Notes: generated by a model from the letters alone, not told the origin. Positions 17,801-26,922 are shown, counted from the first letter of the stretch. The stretch is DNA of 49,009 nucleotides from Pseudomonas sp. BGI-2 (GCF_004310295.1 NZ_SISB01000048.1:1-49009), one strand, 5' to 3'. Program-made: numbers and translations.

Positions 17801-20647
17801 ATGGATAAGACCTACCAGCCGCACGCCATTGAAACTTCCTGGTACAACACCTGGGAGTCAGAGAATTACTTCGCCCCGCAAGGCGCGGGCGAGTCCTACA
17901 CCATCATGATCCCGCCGCCGAACGTCACCGGCAGCCTGCACATGGGTCACGGCTTCAACAACGCGATCATGGACGCCCTGATCCGTTTCCGCCGCATGCA
18001 GGGTCGCAACACCCTGTGGCAACCGGGTACCGACCACGCCGGTATCGCCACACAAATGCTGGTGGAACGCCAACTCGAAGCTCAAGGGCAGAATCGCCAC
18101 GACCTGGGCCGCGAAAAATTCCTCGAGAAAGTCTGGGAGTGGAAGGATCAGTCCGGTGGCAACATCAGCCGTCAGATCCGCCGTCTCGGTTCGTCCGTGG
18201 ACTGGGGCCGCGAGCGCTTCACCATGGATGACGGCCTCTCTGAAGCCGTTAAAGAAGCGTTCGTGCGCCTGCACGAAGACGGTCTGATCTACCGCGGCAA
18301 GCGTCTGGTTAACTGGGACACCAAGTTGCACACGGCGATTTCCGACCTCGAAGTGGAAAACCACGATGAGAAAGGTTTCCTGTGGAACCTGAAATACCCG
18401 CTGGCCGACGGCGTCAAGACCGCTGAAGGCAACGATTTCCTGATCGTCGCGACCACTCGCCCGGAGACCATGCTCGGCGACTCCGCCGTCGCGGTTAACC
18501 CGAACGATGAACGCTACAAAGCCCTGATCGGCAAATTTGTCGAGCTGCCGCTGGTCGGCCGCCGCATCCCGATCATCGCCGACGATTACTGCGACCCAGA
18601 ATTCGGCACCGGTTGCGTGAAAATCACCCCGGCCCACGATTTCAACGACTACGAAGTCGGCAAGCGCCACAACCTGCCGCTGCTGAACATCTTCGACAAG
18701 AACGCTGCCGTCCTGCCGGCCTGTCAGGTGTTCAACCTGGACGGCACGCTGAATGAAAGCATCGACGGCAAGATACCGGCCGAATACGCCGGTCTGGACC
18801 GTTTTGAAGCGCGCAAGCAAATCGTGGCTGCGTTCGATGCTGCTGGCCTCTTGGTCAGCGTCAACGATCACGCGCTGAAAGTTCCGAAAGGCGACCGTTC
18901 CGGCACGATCATCGAGCCATGGCTGACCGACCAGTGGTATGTGTCGACCAAGCCGTTGGCCGAGCCTGCGATTGCTGCCGTTGAAGACGGCCGTATCCAG
19001 TTCGTGCCGAAACAATACGAAAACATGTACTTCTCGTGGATGCGTGACATCCAGGATTGGTGCATCAGCCGTCAGCTGTGGTGGGGTCACCGGATTCCGG
19101 CCTGGTACGACGAGTCGGGCAAGGTCTATGTCGGTCGCGACGAAGCCGAAGTACGTGCCAAGAACAACCTTGGCCAGGACGTTGCGCTGCAACAGGACAA
19201 CGACGTTCTCGATACCTGGTTCAGTTCGGGCCTGTGGACGTTCTCCACCCTCGGCTGGCCTGAGCAGACCGAGTTCCTGAAGAAATTCCACTCCACCGAC
19301 GTGCTGGTGACTGGCTTCGACATCATTTTCTTCTGGGTCGCCCGGATGATCATGATGACCATGCACCTGATGAAGAATGAGGACGGCACGCCGCAGGTTC
19401 CATTCAAGACCGTCTACGTGCACGGCCTGGTGCGTGATGGCCAAGGCCAGAAGATGTCCAAGTCCAAGGGCAACGTTCTGGACCCGCTGGACATCATCGA
19501 CGGTATCGAGCTGGAAGATCTGGTGCAGAAACGCACGTCCGGCATGATGCAGCCGAAACTGGCGAAGAAGATCGAGAAGCAGACCCGCGACGAGTTCGCC
19601 GACGGCATCGCCAGCTACGGCACTGACGCCCTGCGTTTCACCTTTTGCTCGCTGGCCTCTACCGGTCGCGACATCAAGTTCGACATGGGCCGCGTCGAAG
19701 GATATCGCAACTTCTGCAACAAGATCTGGAACGCCGCGCGCTACGTGCTGGACAAGGGCGAAGACTGCGGCCAGGACGGCGAAGCTTACGAGCTGTCGCT
19801 GGCGGATCGCTGGATCATCTCGCAGCTGCAACGCACCGAAGCCGAAGTGACCCGTCAACTCGATCAGTTCCGTTTCGACCTGGCGGCACAAGCCTTGTAC
19901 GAGTTCATCTGGAACCAGTATTGCGACTGGTACCTGGAACTCTCCAAGCCTGTGCTGTGGGACGAGAACGCCCCGGTTGAACGTCAGCGTGGCACCCGCC
20001 GCACGCTGGTTCGGGTGCTGGAAGTTGCATTGCGTCTGGCGCACCCGTTCATGCCGTTCATCACCGAAGAAATCTGGCAGCGCATCGCGCCGCTGGCCGG
20101 TATCGAAGGCAAGACGATCATGCTGCAACCCTGGCCAGTGGCCAATGAAGAGCGCATCGATCCGGCCGCCGAGAACGACATCGAATGGCTCAAGGAGTTG
20201 ATGCTTGGCACGCGCAACATCCGTGGCGAAATGAACATCGGCCCAGGCAAGCCGCTGAACCTGTTCCTGAAAAACGTCAGCGCCGAAGATCAGCGTCGTC
20301 TCACCGAGAACGAAGCCTTGCTGAAGAAGCTGGCTCGCCTCGAATCGATCACGGTGTTGGCCGCCGGCGAAGAAGCGCCGCTGTCCGCCACGGCTCTGGT
20401 CGGCGAGATGGAAGTGCTGGTGCCGATGGCTGGCCTGATCGACAAAGATGCCGAGCTGGCGCGTCTCGACAAGGAAATCCTGCGTCTGCAGGGCGAAGTT
20501 CAGCGCGTGGGTGGCAAGCTGTCCAACGCTGGCTTCGTCGACAAGGCTCCAGCCGAAGTCATCGACAAGGAACGCGCCAAACTGGCCGAAGCTGAACAGG
20601 CTTTGGGCAAATTGGCGGAGCAGCATGCGCGGATTGCCAGCCTGTAA
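17801..20647 (+). CDS. valS: Valyl-tRNA synthetase
   Basis: A class I aminoacyl-tRNA synthetase that charges tRNA-Val and edits misactivated threonine. The 948-residue product has the HIGH-type motif in PPPNVTGSLHMGH (residues 47-50) and the KMSKS loop at 551-555. The editing CP1 domain lies between them (DFLIVATTRPETMLGDSAV), and an anticodon-binding domain and C-terminal coiled-coil arm of about 65 residues follow. Length and motifs are complete. Start ATG at 17801. It is followed by a strong terminator. Confidence 0.98.
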   Translation: MDKTYQPHAIETSWYNTWESENYFAPQGAGESYTIMIPPPNVTGSLHMGHGFNNAIMDALIRFRRMQGRNTLWQPGTDHAGIATQMLVERQLEAQGQNRHDLGREKFLEKVWEWKDQSGGNISRQIRRLGSSVDWGRERFTMDDGLSEAVKEAFVRLHEDGLIYRGKRLVNWDTKLHTAISDLEVENHDEKGFLWNLKYPLADGVKTAEGNDFLIVATTRPETMLGDSAVAVNPNDERYKALIGKFVELPLVGRRIPIIADDYCDPEFGTGCVKITPAHDFNDYEVGKRHNLPLLNIFDKNAAVLPACQVFNLDGTLNESIDGKIPAEYAGLDRFEARKQIVAAFDAAGLLVSVNDHALKVPKGDRSGTIIEPWLTDQWYVSTKPLAEPAIAAVEDGRIQFVPKQYENMYFSWMRDIQDWCISRQLWWGHRIPAWYDESGKVYVGRDEAEVRAKNNLGQDVALQQDNDVLDTWFSSGLWTFSTLGWPEQTEFLKKFHSTDVLVTGFDIIFFWVARMIMMTMHLMKNEDGTPQVPFKTVYVHGLVRDGQGQKMSKSKGNVLDPLDIIDGIELEDLVQKRTSGMMQPKLAKKIEKQTRDEFADGIASYGTDALRFTFCSLASTGRDIKFDMGRVEGYRNFCNKIWNAARYVLDKGEDCGQDGEAYELSLADRWIISQLQRTEAEVTRQLDQFRFDLAAQALYEFIWNQYCDWYLELSKPVLWDENAPVERQRGTRRTLVRVLEVALRLAHPFMPFITEEIWQRIAPLAGIEGKTIMLQPWPVANEERIDPAAENDIEWLKELMLGTRNIRGEMNIGPGKPLNLFLKNVSAEDQRRLTENEALLKKLARLESITVLAAGEEAPLSATALVGEMEVLVPMAGLIDKDAELARLDKEILRLQGEVQRVGGKLSNAGFVDKAPAEVIDKERAKLAEAEQALGKLAEQHARIASL

Positions 20648-20667
20648 CGGTAAATCGCAATGAAAAC

Positions 20668-20696
20668 GGGAGGCCAAATGGCCTCCCTTTTTTTTT
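20668..20696 (+). terminator. Terminator of valS
   Basis: The stem GGGAGGCC/GGCCTCCC with loop AAAT is followed by a run of nine T, 21 bp after the valS stop. It is a textbook intrinsic terminator. Confidence 0.93.
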
Positions 20697-20766
20697 GCGC
20701 CGAGAATCCTGTGTGGATGTGGGACAATACCCGCCACTTTTAGCCATACCCGAATCGACAACGCCC

Positions 20767-21792
20767 ATGAACGCCCCCCGCACACCAAGACCTGCGCGCA
20801 AGAAGCCTGACACCGCCACCCCGGCCAAAGCCGTGGAGCCTCGTGAGAAGAAGGCCAGCCTGCATCCGCGCAACCGCCACCAAGGTCGTTACGACTTCCC
20901 GGCGCTGATCAAAACCACGCCGGAACTGGCGAAGTTCGTGATCCTCAACCCGTACGGCAAGGAAAGTATCGACTTTGCCAGCCCGGACGCGGTCCGTGTG
21001 TTCAACCGGGCGTTGCTCAAGTCGTTTTATGGCGTCGCCCACTGGGACATCCCGGCCGATTACCTCTGCCCCCCGGTTCCGGGCCGTGCCGATTACGTGC
21101 ATTTCCTGGCCGATCTGCTGGCCAGCGTCAACGACGGCGAGATCCCGCGCGGCGCGCCGGTCAAGGTGCTCGATATCGGCATGGGCGCAAACTGCGTCTA
21201 TCCGCTGATCGGCTACAGCGACTACCGCTGGCACTTCCTCGGCTCGGAAATCGACCCGACAGCCGTGGCCGCTGCCAAAGCCATCGTGCAGTCCAACGGG
21301 CTGAACAAGGCCATCCAGTTGCGTCTGCAAAGCAATCCCAAGCACATCCTGCTGGGCTTGCTAGAACCTGGTGAACGCTTTGACCTGACCATGTGCAACC
21401 CGCCATTCCACGCCTCGATGGACGAGGCCACCAAGGGTAGCGAGCGCAAATGGCGCGCGCTGGGCCGTGCCGACCCGAAACGCAAGCTGCCGGTATTGAA
21501 CTTTGGCGGTCAATCGGCCGAACTGTGGTGTGAAGGTGGCGAAGCACGGTTTGTGACGCAACTGATCGCAGAGAGCGCGCACTTTCAACACAAAGTACTG
21601 TGGTTCAGTACGCTGGTTTCGAAGGCTTCCAACCTGCCGTCGATCCAGACCGCGCTGAAAAAAGCTGGCGTACTGGAAAGCCAGGTCGTGGAAATGTCCC
21701 AAGGGCAGAAGCAAAGCCGCTTCGTCGCCTGGACCTTCCAAACCAAATCCGAGCAACAAACCTGGCGCGAACGCTGGGCTCGCAAGAGCTGA
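20767..21792 (+). CDS. rlmF: 23S rRNA (adenine-1618-N6)-methyltransferase
   Basis: RlmF transfers a methyl group from S-adenosylmethionine to N6 of A1618 of 23S rRNA. The 341-residue product has a basic N-terminal tail (about 45 residues, with HPRNRHQGRYDFPALI), the SAM-binding motif VLDIGMGANCVYPLIG and the N6-methylase catalytic motif MCNPPFHAS. The frame is open upstream to 20695, but the ATG at 20767 gives the expected MNAPRTPRPARKK start. It is a single gene between terminators. Confidence 0.95.
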   Translation: MNAPRTPRPARKKPDTATPAKAVEPREKKASLHPRNRHQGRYDFPALIKTTPELAKFVILNPYGKESIDFASPDAVRVFNRALLKSFYGVAHWDIPADYLCPPVPGRADYVHFLADLLASVNDGEIPRGAPVKVLDIGMGANCVYPLIGYSDYRWHFLGSEIDPTAVAAAKAIVQSNGLNKAIQLRLQSNPKHILLGLLEPGERFDLTMCNPPFHASMDEATKGSERKWRALGRADPKRKLPVLNFGGQSAELWCEGGEARFVTQLIAESAHFQHKVLWFSTLVSKASNLPSIQTALKKAGVLESQVVEMSQGQKQSRFVAWTFQTKSEQQTWRERWARKS

Positions 21793-21844
21793 GTAACCGC
21801 AGAGACAGCGATTGGCCCCTGGTCAGTCGCTGAATCGCAGACGC

Positions 21845-21886
21845 AAAAAAACCGTGCCCGGATTGCTCCGGAGCACGGTTTTTTTA
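21845..21886. terminator. Bidirectional terminator between rlmF and hupN
   Basis: The stem AACCGTGC/GCACGGTT carries an A run on the left and T run on the right and lies between the two convergent genes. It should work for both. Confidence 0.9.
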
Positions 21887-21893
21887 CTGCGTC

Positions 21894-22175
21894 TTACTTG
21901 TTAACAGCGTCGGTCAGGCCTTTGGCCACAACCAGCTTGATAACTTTCTTGGCAGCGATTTCGATGGCAGCGCCAGTCGAAGGGTTGCGGCCAGTACGGG
22001 CAGGACGCTCGGTCACTTTCAGTTTGCCGATACCTGGCAGAGTGATTTCGCCGCCGTTTTCCAGCTGATCGGCAACGATTTGGCCCAGTTGGTCCAGAGC
22101 GTTACGCGCGGTGGTTTTTGGCGCGTCGATAGCTTCAGCGATGTCGGCGATCAGTTGGTCTTTAGTAAGAGCCAT
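21894..22175 (-). CDS. hupN: HU-family nucleoid protein
   Basis: A 93-residue HU-type histone-like protein that bends and compacts DNA as a dimer. The N-terminal helices (MALTKDQLIADIAEAI), the ITLPGIGKLKV strand and the DNA-contacting arm with RTGRNPSTGAAIEI are complete. The ATG at 22175 follows a clear GGAAGGAAC Shine-Dalgarno. Pseudomonads have several HU genes; the position next to rlmF and yejK matches the one named hupN in P. putida, so the symbol rests on context as well as sequence. Confidence 0.93.
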   Translation of the reverse strand: MALTKDQLIADIAEAIDAPKTTARNALDQLGQIVADQLENGGEITLPGIGKLKVTERPARTGRNPSTGAAIEIAAKKVIKLVVAKGLTDAVNK

Positions 22176-22570
22176 GTAGTGTTCCTTCCCTATCAAATTC
22201 ATATGGATTGCAGAGTGCAGTGTCAGCCATCGAGCCCGATCTTCTGGATCTGGCACCCTCGGCCAATAACCACGGGATCGGGGTTATAGATACCGAAATC
22301 AGGGTTTGGTTCGACCTGACAAATGCTGAATGCACGCTTAACGCAGTGACTTCGCGTAAGACCGGGCAAAACTAGCACAGAGACGGGGAAATATCCGCCT
22401 CTAGCTACCCATTTGGTCAGCTTTATTGCTCTAAAACGGGAAAAAACCGCATAAGGGCCGCCGGACGGCTGTGAATTGCCCTTCGAGCCGCGCCAAAACC
22501 AGTGGTTGCGGTACACTTGGCACTTTTTTGGGGGAGCACGCCCTCCTCTCTTCAATCAGCCGAGAAGCCC
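22176..22570. other. Divergent intergenic region hupN / yejK
   Basis: This 395-bp stretch has no convincing gene. It must hold the promoters of two nucleoid-protein genes transcribed outward. I could not find a -35/-10 pair of good quality on either strand. TACACT near 22512 on the plus strand is a possible -10 for yejK. No REP is present. Confidence 0.6.
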
Positions 22571-23575
22571 ATGCCGATCCGTCATTGCATCGTCCACCTG
22601 ATCGACAAAAAACCCGACGGCACACCTGCAGTTCTCCACGCCCGCGACTCGGAACTGGCCGAGTCGAGCGCTATCGAGAACATGCTTGCCGACCTCAACG
22701 AGAGCTACAACGCCAAACAAGGCAAGGCCTGGGGTTTCTTCCATGCCGAGTCCGGGGCGCATCCGTTCAGCGGCTGGCTGAAGGAATACCTCGACGGTGG
22801 CCAGGATTTCACGGCGTTCAGCCGGGTGGCGGTGGAACACCTGCAAAAACTGATGGAAGAGTCGAACCTCTCTGTGGGCGGCCACGTGCTGTTCGCGCAT
22901 TACCAGCAGGGCATGACCGATTACCTGGCCATCGCGCTGCTGCACCACAGTGAAGGCGTTGCAGTGACCGATCAGTTAGACGTGACACCGTCCCGGCACC
23001 TTGATTTGGGCCAGTTGCACCTGGCGGCACGGATCAATGTGTCCGAGTGGCAGAACAACAAGCAATCAAAGCAGTACATTTCGTTCATCAAAGGCAAGAA
23101 CGGAAAAAAGGTTTCGGAGTATTTCCGCGACTTCATTGGCTGCCAGGAAGGCGTCGACGGCCCGGGCGAAACCCGCACCCTGCTCAAGGCCTTCAGTGAT
23201 TTCGTTGAAAGCGAGGATTTGCCGGAAGAATCCGCCCGCGAAAAGACCAAGACCCTGGTGGATTACGCCAGCAGCCAGGCCAAGCTTGGCGAGCCGATGG
23301 GCCTGGTAGAACTCTCGGAACTGATCGATGAAGAGCGCCCGAAAGCCTTCTACGATCACATCCGCAACAAGGATTACGGCTTGTCGCCGGAGATCCCGGC
23401 GGATAAACGCACCTTGAACCAGTTCCGTCGCTTCACCGGCCGCGCTGAAGGCCTGTCCATCAGCTTCGAAGCACACCTGCTGGGCTCGAAGATTGAATAC
23501 GACGAAGAAGCCGGCACGCTGATCATCAAGGGCCTGCCCACGCAGCTGACCGATCAGCTCAAGCGACGCAATTGA
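22571..23575 (+). CDS. yejK: Nucleoid-associated protein YejK (NdpA)
   Basis: A 334-residue member of the NdpA/YejK family of nucleoid-associated proteins (E. coli YejK), found on the chromosome and reported to interact with topoisomerases. The family start PIRHCIVHLIDKKPDG and segments such as FRDFIGCQEGVDGPGETRTL and the C-terminal FRRFTGRAEGLSISFE are visible. The ATG at 22571 is chosen over an open frame from 22502. The stop overlaps the start of the glutaredoxin gene (TGATG), so the two are translationally coupled. Confidence 0.94.
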   Translation: MPIRHCIVHLIDKKPDGTPAVLHARDSELAESSAIENMLADLNESYNAKQGKAWGFFHAESGAHPFSGWLKEYLDGGQDFTAFSRVAVEHLQKLMEESNLSVGGHVLFAHYQQGMTDYLAIALLHHSEGVAVTDQLDVTPSRHLDLGQLHLAARINVSEWQNNKQSKQYISFIKGKNGKKVSEYFRDFIGCQEGVDGPGETRTLLKAFSDFVESEDLPEESAREKTKTLVDYASSQAKLGEPMGLVELSELIDEERPKAFYDHIRNKDYGLSPEIPADKRTLNQFRRFTGRAEGLSISFEAHLLGSKIEYDEEAGTLIIKGLPTQLTDQLKRRN

Positions 23576-23925
23576 TGCTGAACGGCCTGCTGAAAAAATT
23601 CCTGCTGATCCTGCTGGTGGTCGTGGTTTACCAGAACTGGGGCAAGATCGAGCGGCTATTCAATCCGAGCCAAGTGGTGTCCGAACAGACCCATGCCAAG
23701 GCCAACGTCGTGCTCTACGCGACCGACTGGTGCGGCTACTGCAAACTGACGCGGCGCTTTCTCGATCAGAAAGGCATTCCGTATAAGGAATTCGATATCG
23801 AGAAAGACGCCGAGGCCCGCAAGGCCTATGAGGCGCTGGGGGGACGCGGGATTCCGTTGATCGATGTGAACGGGACGTTGATTCGCGGGTATGACCCCGA
23901 TGAAATTCTCGCTGCCCTGAAATAA
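23575..23925 (+). CDS. Membrane-anchored glutaredoxin-like protein
   Basis: A 116-residue protein with one N-terminal membrane segment (about residues 8-19, LLKKFLLILLVVVVYQNW) followed by a glutaredoxin fold. The redox pair is Cys53-Cys56 in DWCGYCKLTRRFL, and the GIPLIDVNGTLIRGYD region supplies the cis-proline and glutathione-binding loop. The basic residues before the helix suggest the N-terminus is cytoplasmic, which would put the thioredoxin fold in the periplasm; this is inference. Start ATG at 23575 overlaps the yejK stop by one base; TTG at 23572 is an alternative. Confidence 0.85.
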   Translation: MLNGLLKKFLLILLVVVVYQNWGKIERLFNPSQVVSEQTHAKANVVLYATDWCGYCKLTRRFLDQKGIPYKEFDIEKDAEARKAYEALGGRGIPLIDVNGTLIRGYDPDEILAALK

Positions 23926-23944
23926 TCAGCTCGGAATTATCAAT

Positions 23945-23980
23945 ACCTGTGGCGAGGGGATTTATCCCCTCGCCACAGGT
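23945..23980. repeat. Perfect 16-bp palindromic hairpin between convergent genes
   Basis: The arms ACCTGTGGCGAGGGGA and TCCCCTCGCCACAGGT flank a TTTA loop with no mismatch. It lies 20 bp after the glutaredoxin stop and 10 bp before the GST stop. It likely ends both transcripts, although no T run follows. The core GTGGCGAGGGG is shared with the outer arms at 17.5 kb. Confidence 0.85.
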
Positions 23981-23989
23981 GTGTGTTGA

Positions 23990-24925
23990 TCAGTGCTTTT
24001 CGATGCGGAATCCGAACCGCGGAAAGTGCACATGCACCACACCGCCCCGCTCGTCTTCGCGACGCAGAATCAACTCTTCGCGCCCCGCAAACAGCAACTC
24101 ACCTGCCACCGGGTCAACGCCGTAATCCGTTGCCGCGATGACCACCCGCTGGCCAACCTCAAAACCATTCGGCTCATCGAATTGCTCATCCGGCAACGCG
24201 GCCGGTGTGGCATTGCGCGCAATCTCCAGCGCTTCCTCGGACGACATCTCGCTGAAAGCGCCATGCCCGAACCCCATCACGCGACCGAACCACGCCGACA
24301 CCGCCGGATAAGCATCCACCAACGGTGCGGTCACGGGCGTGGCCTTGAGGAACCACAACGGATGGGCCAGGGCGAAGTCGGCAATCGACGGCTCGCCGAA
24401 CAGGAAGTCGCCCTGTTCACGCTGAAGCTGCTGCTCCAGGCGTGCCATGAGGGTCGGCCATTGATGCCTGGCTTGCTCGGCAGACAATTTTGTGGCGCTG
24501 CCACCGCTGAAGAGTCCGGCGCGATCAGCCAGAAACGCCTTGATCGCTTCCGGCGGTAAGTTGCCGAAACGCACCGCTATCGATTCCGGCTGAAACACCA
24601 GGCTGACCGCATGCTGGAATACCACCGAATCGGCCCAGGCGGCGAAGGTCGCAGCGATCATTTCCTGACCTTCCGGGAAGAACGCCGGCAAGGCTTTTTC
24701 CTGCTCCAGACGAAGGGCAATCAGCGACGTGTCGCAATAAATATCAGCACCAATCTGCAGCACCGGCGTCCGGCGGTAGCCACCGGTCAGCGCGGTCAGA
24801 TCAGGTTTTGGCATGATCGGCGCGATCTTCACCGAGCGCCAGGACAGCCCCTTGAAGCCCAGCAGCAGACGGGCCTTTTCGGCAAAAGGGGACGTCGGGT
24901 AATGATGGAGAATCAATTCGGACAT
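23990..24925 (-). CDS. Glutathione S-transferase family protein
   Basis: A 311-residue protein, longer than the typical 200-230. The N-terminal thioredoxin-like domain (ELILHHYPTSPFAEKARLLL, then YRRTPVLQIGADIYCDTSLI) and a helical C-terminal domain are followed by an extra C-terminal module of about 80 residues rich in beta strands (QRVVIAATDYGVDPVAGELL, REELILRREDERGGVVHVHF). The active-site position in the SPFAEK turn is a serine. The substrate is not predictable. Start ATG at 24925. It is convergent with the glutaredoxin gene. Confidence 0.85.
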   Translation of the reverse strand: MSELILHHYPTSPFAEKARLLLGFKGLSWRSVKIAPIMPKPDLTALTGGYRRTPVLQIGADIYCDTSLIALRLEQEKALPAFFPEGQEMIAATFAAWADSVVFQHAVSLVFQPESIAVRFGNLPPEAIKAFLADRAGLFSGGSATKLSAEQARHQWPTLMARLEQQLQREQGDFLFGEPSIADFALAHPLWFLKATPVTAPLVDAYPAVSAWFGRVMGFGHGAFSEMSSEEALEIARNATPAALPDEQFDEPNGFEVGQRVVIAATDYGVDPVAGELLFAGREELILRREDERGGVVHVHFPRFGFRIEKH

Positions 24926-25013
24926 GCTCGGCTCCGCCGCACGGATAAGGAACCCGCAGCTTAGCGCGCAATCCGGGGGCAGCCTACAGATCTGCCTGAT
25001 GGGAACTTATCAG

Positions 25014-25325
25014 TCAGGTTGATAAGCCCGCGACAGCGCTGGCGACCAGACATTCCTTGGCGCTTTTCTTGAGTTTTTTGATCAAGCGTTCTTGCCGCAG
25101 TGCTTCGCTTTTATCGCGGCAGACCTCGGTATAGACCAAGGCCACAGCAGGACTGGAGAGGAAGAAACGTGCGCCCTTGCCACTCTGGTGGGTGGCGAAG
25201 CGGCGGACGGGATCGTCGCTGATCCCGCAGTACAGCGAACCATTGGCCGCGCGAACGAGGTAGACGAACCAGGATTTGTTCACTGGCGTGTCGGCGTCGA
25301 CAGGGATTTCGCTGAGGGTAGTCAC
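25014..25325 (-). CDS. GIY-YIG domain protein (UPF0213 type)
   Basis: About 103 residues with a single GIY-YIG nuclease-like domain: WFVYLVRAANGSLYCGISDD (the YVL and YCGI strands), an arginine in DPVRRFATHQ, and the C-terminal glutamate in ALRQERLIKKLKK. Small stand-alone proteins of this kind are widespread; their role is not known and true nuclease activity is unproven. The start is uncertain: GTG at 25325 is used here, TTG at 25352 is possible, and neither has a clear Shine-Dalgarno. Confidence 0.8.
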   Translation of the reverse strand: MTTLSEIPVDADTPVNKSWFVYLVRAANGSLYCGISDDPVRRFATHQSGKGARFFLSSPAVALVYTEVCRDKSEALRQERLIKKLKKSAKECLVASAVAGLST

Positions 25326-25364
25326 GTAACGATCAAGGCTTGTAGGAAACAAGCCGCGATCTTA

Positions 25365-25835
25365 TCAGCGACTGGCCTGAAATGCCTTCAACCCCTTCAA
25401 CGCTTGAGCGCGAACGGCATTTCTCACCGCTGGCGACCAGCCCAGCAGCAACCCCTTGAAACCCAGCGCCTGCCGCGACCAGGCCCACATATCGAAGCTG
25501 TCATGGTGCTCGCAAATCTTGCCGTCACGGAAGACGAACTGCGCCTGAATATCGTTGACCACCGTGTTGCCGGTCTGGCTGAACAGGTAGGTCGCGACCC
25601 AATGTGCGCCCCCCGTGCGTTCCTCGGCTCGAACGTTGTCGAACGTCATGGAAAATTCCTTCGCCCGAGTCGTGAGCATGCGCCACATGTCGCCGGCATC
25701 GCGGCCGTGCAGTTCGCCAAAGGCCGGATCACTGAACAGCACATCGTCGGTGTAGCAGGCGCTCATGGCCTCGGCATCCAGCCGCTGGAAGGCTTGGTAG
25801 AACTGGGTGATCAATGCGCGGTTGGCGTCACTCAT
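25365..25835 (-). CDS. NTF2/SnoaL-like protein
   Basis: A 156-residue protein of the NTF2 fold (SnoaL-like), seen in ALITQFYQAFQRLDAEAMSA, CYTDDVLFSDPAFGELHGRD and the later GKICEHHDSFDMWAWSRQAL strand. Members bind small hydrophobic ligands or act as cyclases and isomerases; no substrate is indicated here. Start ATG at 25835. It lies upstream of the GIY-YIG gene on the same strand, only about 40 bp away, so they may be co-transcribed. Confidence 0.82.
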   Translation of the reverse strand: MSDANRALITQFYQAFQRLDAEAMSACYTDDVLFSDPAFGELHGRDAGDMWRMLTTRAKEFSMTFDNVRAEERTGGAHWVATYLFSQTGNTVVNDIQAQFVFRDGKICEHHDSFDMWAWSRQALGFKGLLLGWSPAVRNAVRAQALKGLKAFQASR

Positions 25836-25938
25836 GGACAGGCTCCGAAGTTTTTACAGGATTGCCTGCACGATAGTCTGCAAATGCACGGAACACTATT
25901 GGCATTCGTGGCGGGAATACCCTGAGGTGCGCCGACGC

Positions 25939-26571
25939 CTAATGCACCATGCCGCTATCACGAGCATAAGCAAAGAGATCCACATCCGTGGAAATGCCCA
26001 GCCTCTGCATGGCCATGCTTTTCTGTTTACTGATCGTCGAAACGCTGCGCTTGAAGTAGCTGGCGATTTCACTGACGGTCATGCCACTGGCGAGCATTCT
26101 CACCACTTCATGTTCTTTGGCTGACAGCGAAGGGGAACACGACTGAGCCGCGGTGTCTGCCTGAGCCAGCGCCGTGCGCAAGGACTCGCTGATGAAACGC
26201 CGCCCTTCGCTCACCGATTTGATCGCCAGGGGAAGCTCCGTCGCCGAGGCATCCTTGGCGACGATCGCCATCACCCCTTGAGCGAATGCCACTCTCAGCG
26301 TCGCAACGTTGGCAAACATCGTGACCAGAATAATCGGCGTCGAAGCGTAGTGACGTCGAACCGTGCTGAGCATCTTCAGTCCATCGGCCTGTTGGTTGCC
26401 CGGCATGGAGAAGTCCGTGATCAACAGATCGCAAGGCGTGATTGAGAGAAGGCGCAACAGGCTGTCCGGTCCATCGGCCTCACCCACGACCACACACCTG
26501 CGGGTTAGATCGATGAGCATCCGTAACCCGATGCGGACGACAGGATGGTCGTCAGCAATAATTACGCGCAT
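25939..26571 (-). CDS. LuxR-type response regulator, orphan, beside the fimbrial operon
   Basis: A 210-residue NarL/FixJ-type regulator. The receiver domain has the acidic pair (Asp7, Asp8 in IIADDHPVV), the phospho-acceptor Asp53 in LLITDFSMPG, a threonine/serine in TMFANV and a lysine in VAKDASATEL. The C-terminal LuxR helix-turn-helix reads LSAKEHEVVRMLASGMTVSE. The overall layout is like RcsB, EvgA and FimZ. No histidine kinase is found in the window. It is divergent from the fimbrial operon across 351 bp, so control of that operon is a reasonable inference. Start ATG at 26571. Confidence 0.9.
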   Translation of the reverse strand: MRVIIADDHPVVRIGLRMLIDLTRRCVVVGEADGPDSLLRLLSITPCDLLITDFSMPGNQQADGLKMLSTVRRHYASTPIILVTMFANVATLRVAFAQGVMAIVAKDASATELPLAIKSVSEGRRFISESLRTALAQADTAAQSCSPSLSAKEHEVVRMLASGMTVSEIASYFKRSVSTISKQKSMAMQRLGISTDVDLFAYARDSGMVH

Positions 26572-26922
26572 TGTCGGATTTATCCTGTTTGGTGACTGGA
26601 ATACGCGAAAAATAACGCCGTCCTATTCCGACCACAACGACCAATCTCGACCGCATAACCACTTCCCCCAACGTATCCGGGACTCTGTCCTTTCTCTGAT
26701 AAAACAAAAGGAACCGCCCTACGTTTTAAAGCTACGCAGTTCACACCAAAAGACTACAGACAACACGTCGAAAAATGAGATCTGTAGCTCGCCATGAACT
26801 TTCATACCCCGGGCCCTACTTTTTCGTATTAGTTGCATTCCGCCCGGCTACCTCGATCGATAGATTGCGCCCTGTCCGAACAGGGCAACTCTCCAACAAT
26901 CTTTCATCAAGGAAGAGCCGAC
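26572..26922. promoter_or_regulatory. Divergent control region with leader hairpin, fimbrial operon
   Basis: This 351-bp gap is more AT-rich than the rest of the window. A hairpin GCCCTGT-CCGA-ACAGGGC (26869-26886) lies in what would be the 5' leader, 36 bp before the first fimbrial ATG. No strong sigma-70 pair was found. TTGCAT at 26833 with a GATAGA-like box near 26860 is a weak candidate. A GGAAG Shine-Dalgarno precedes the first gene. Confidence 0.5.

Noticed and set aside
17858..20788. 976-codon open frame opposite valS
   Set aside because: Same reason: it is a shadow of the synthetase gene with biased composition and no domain.
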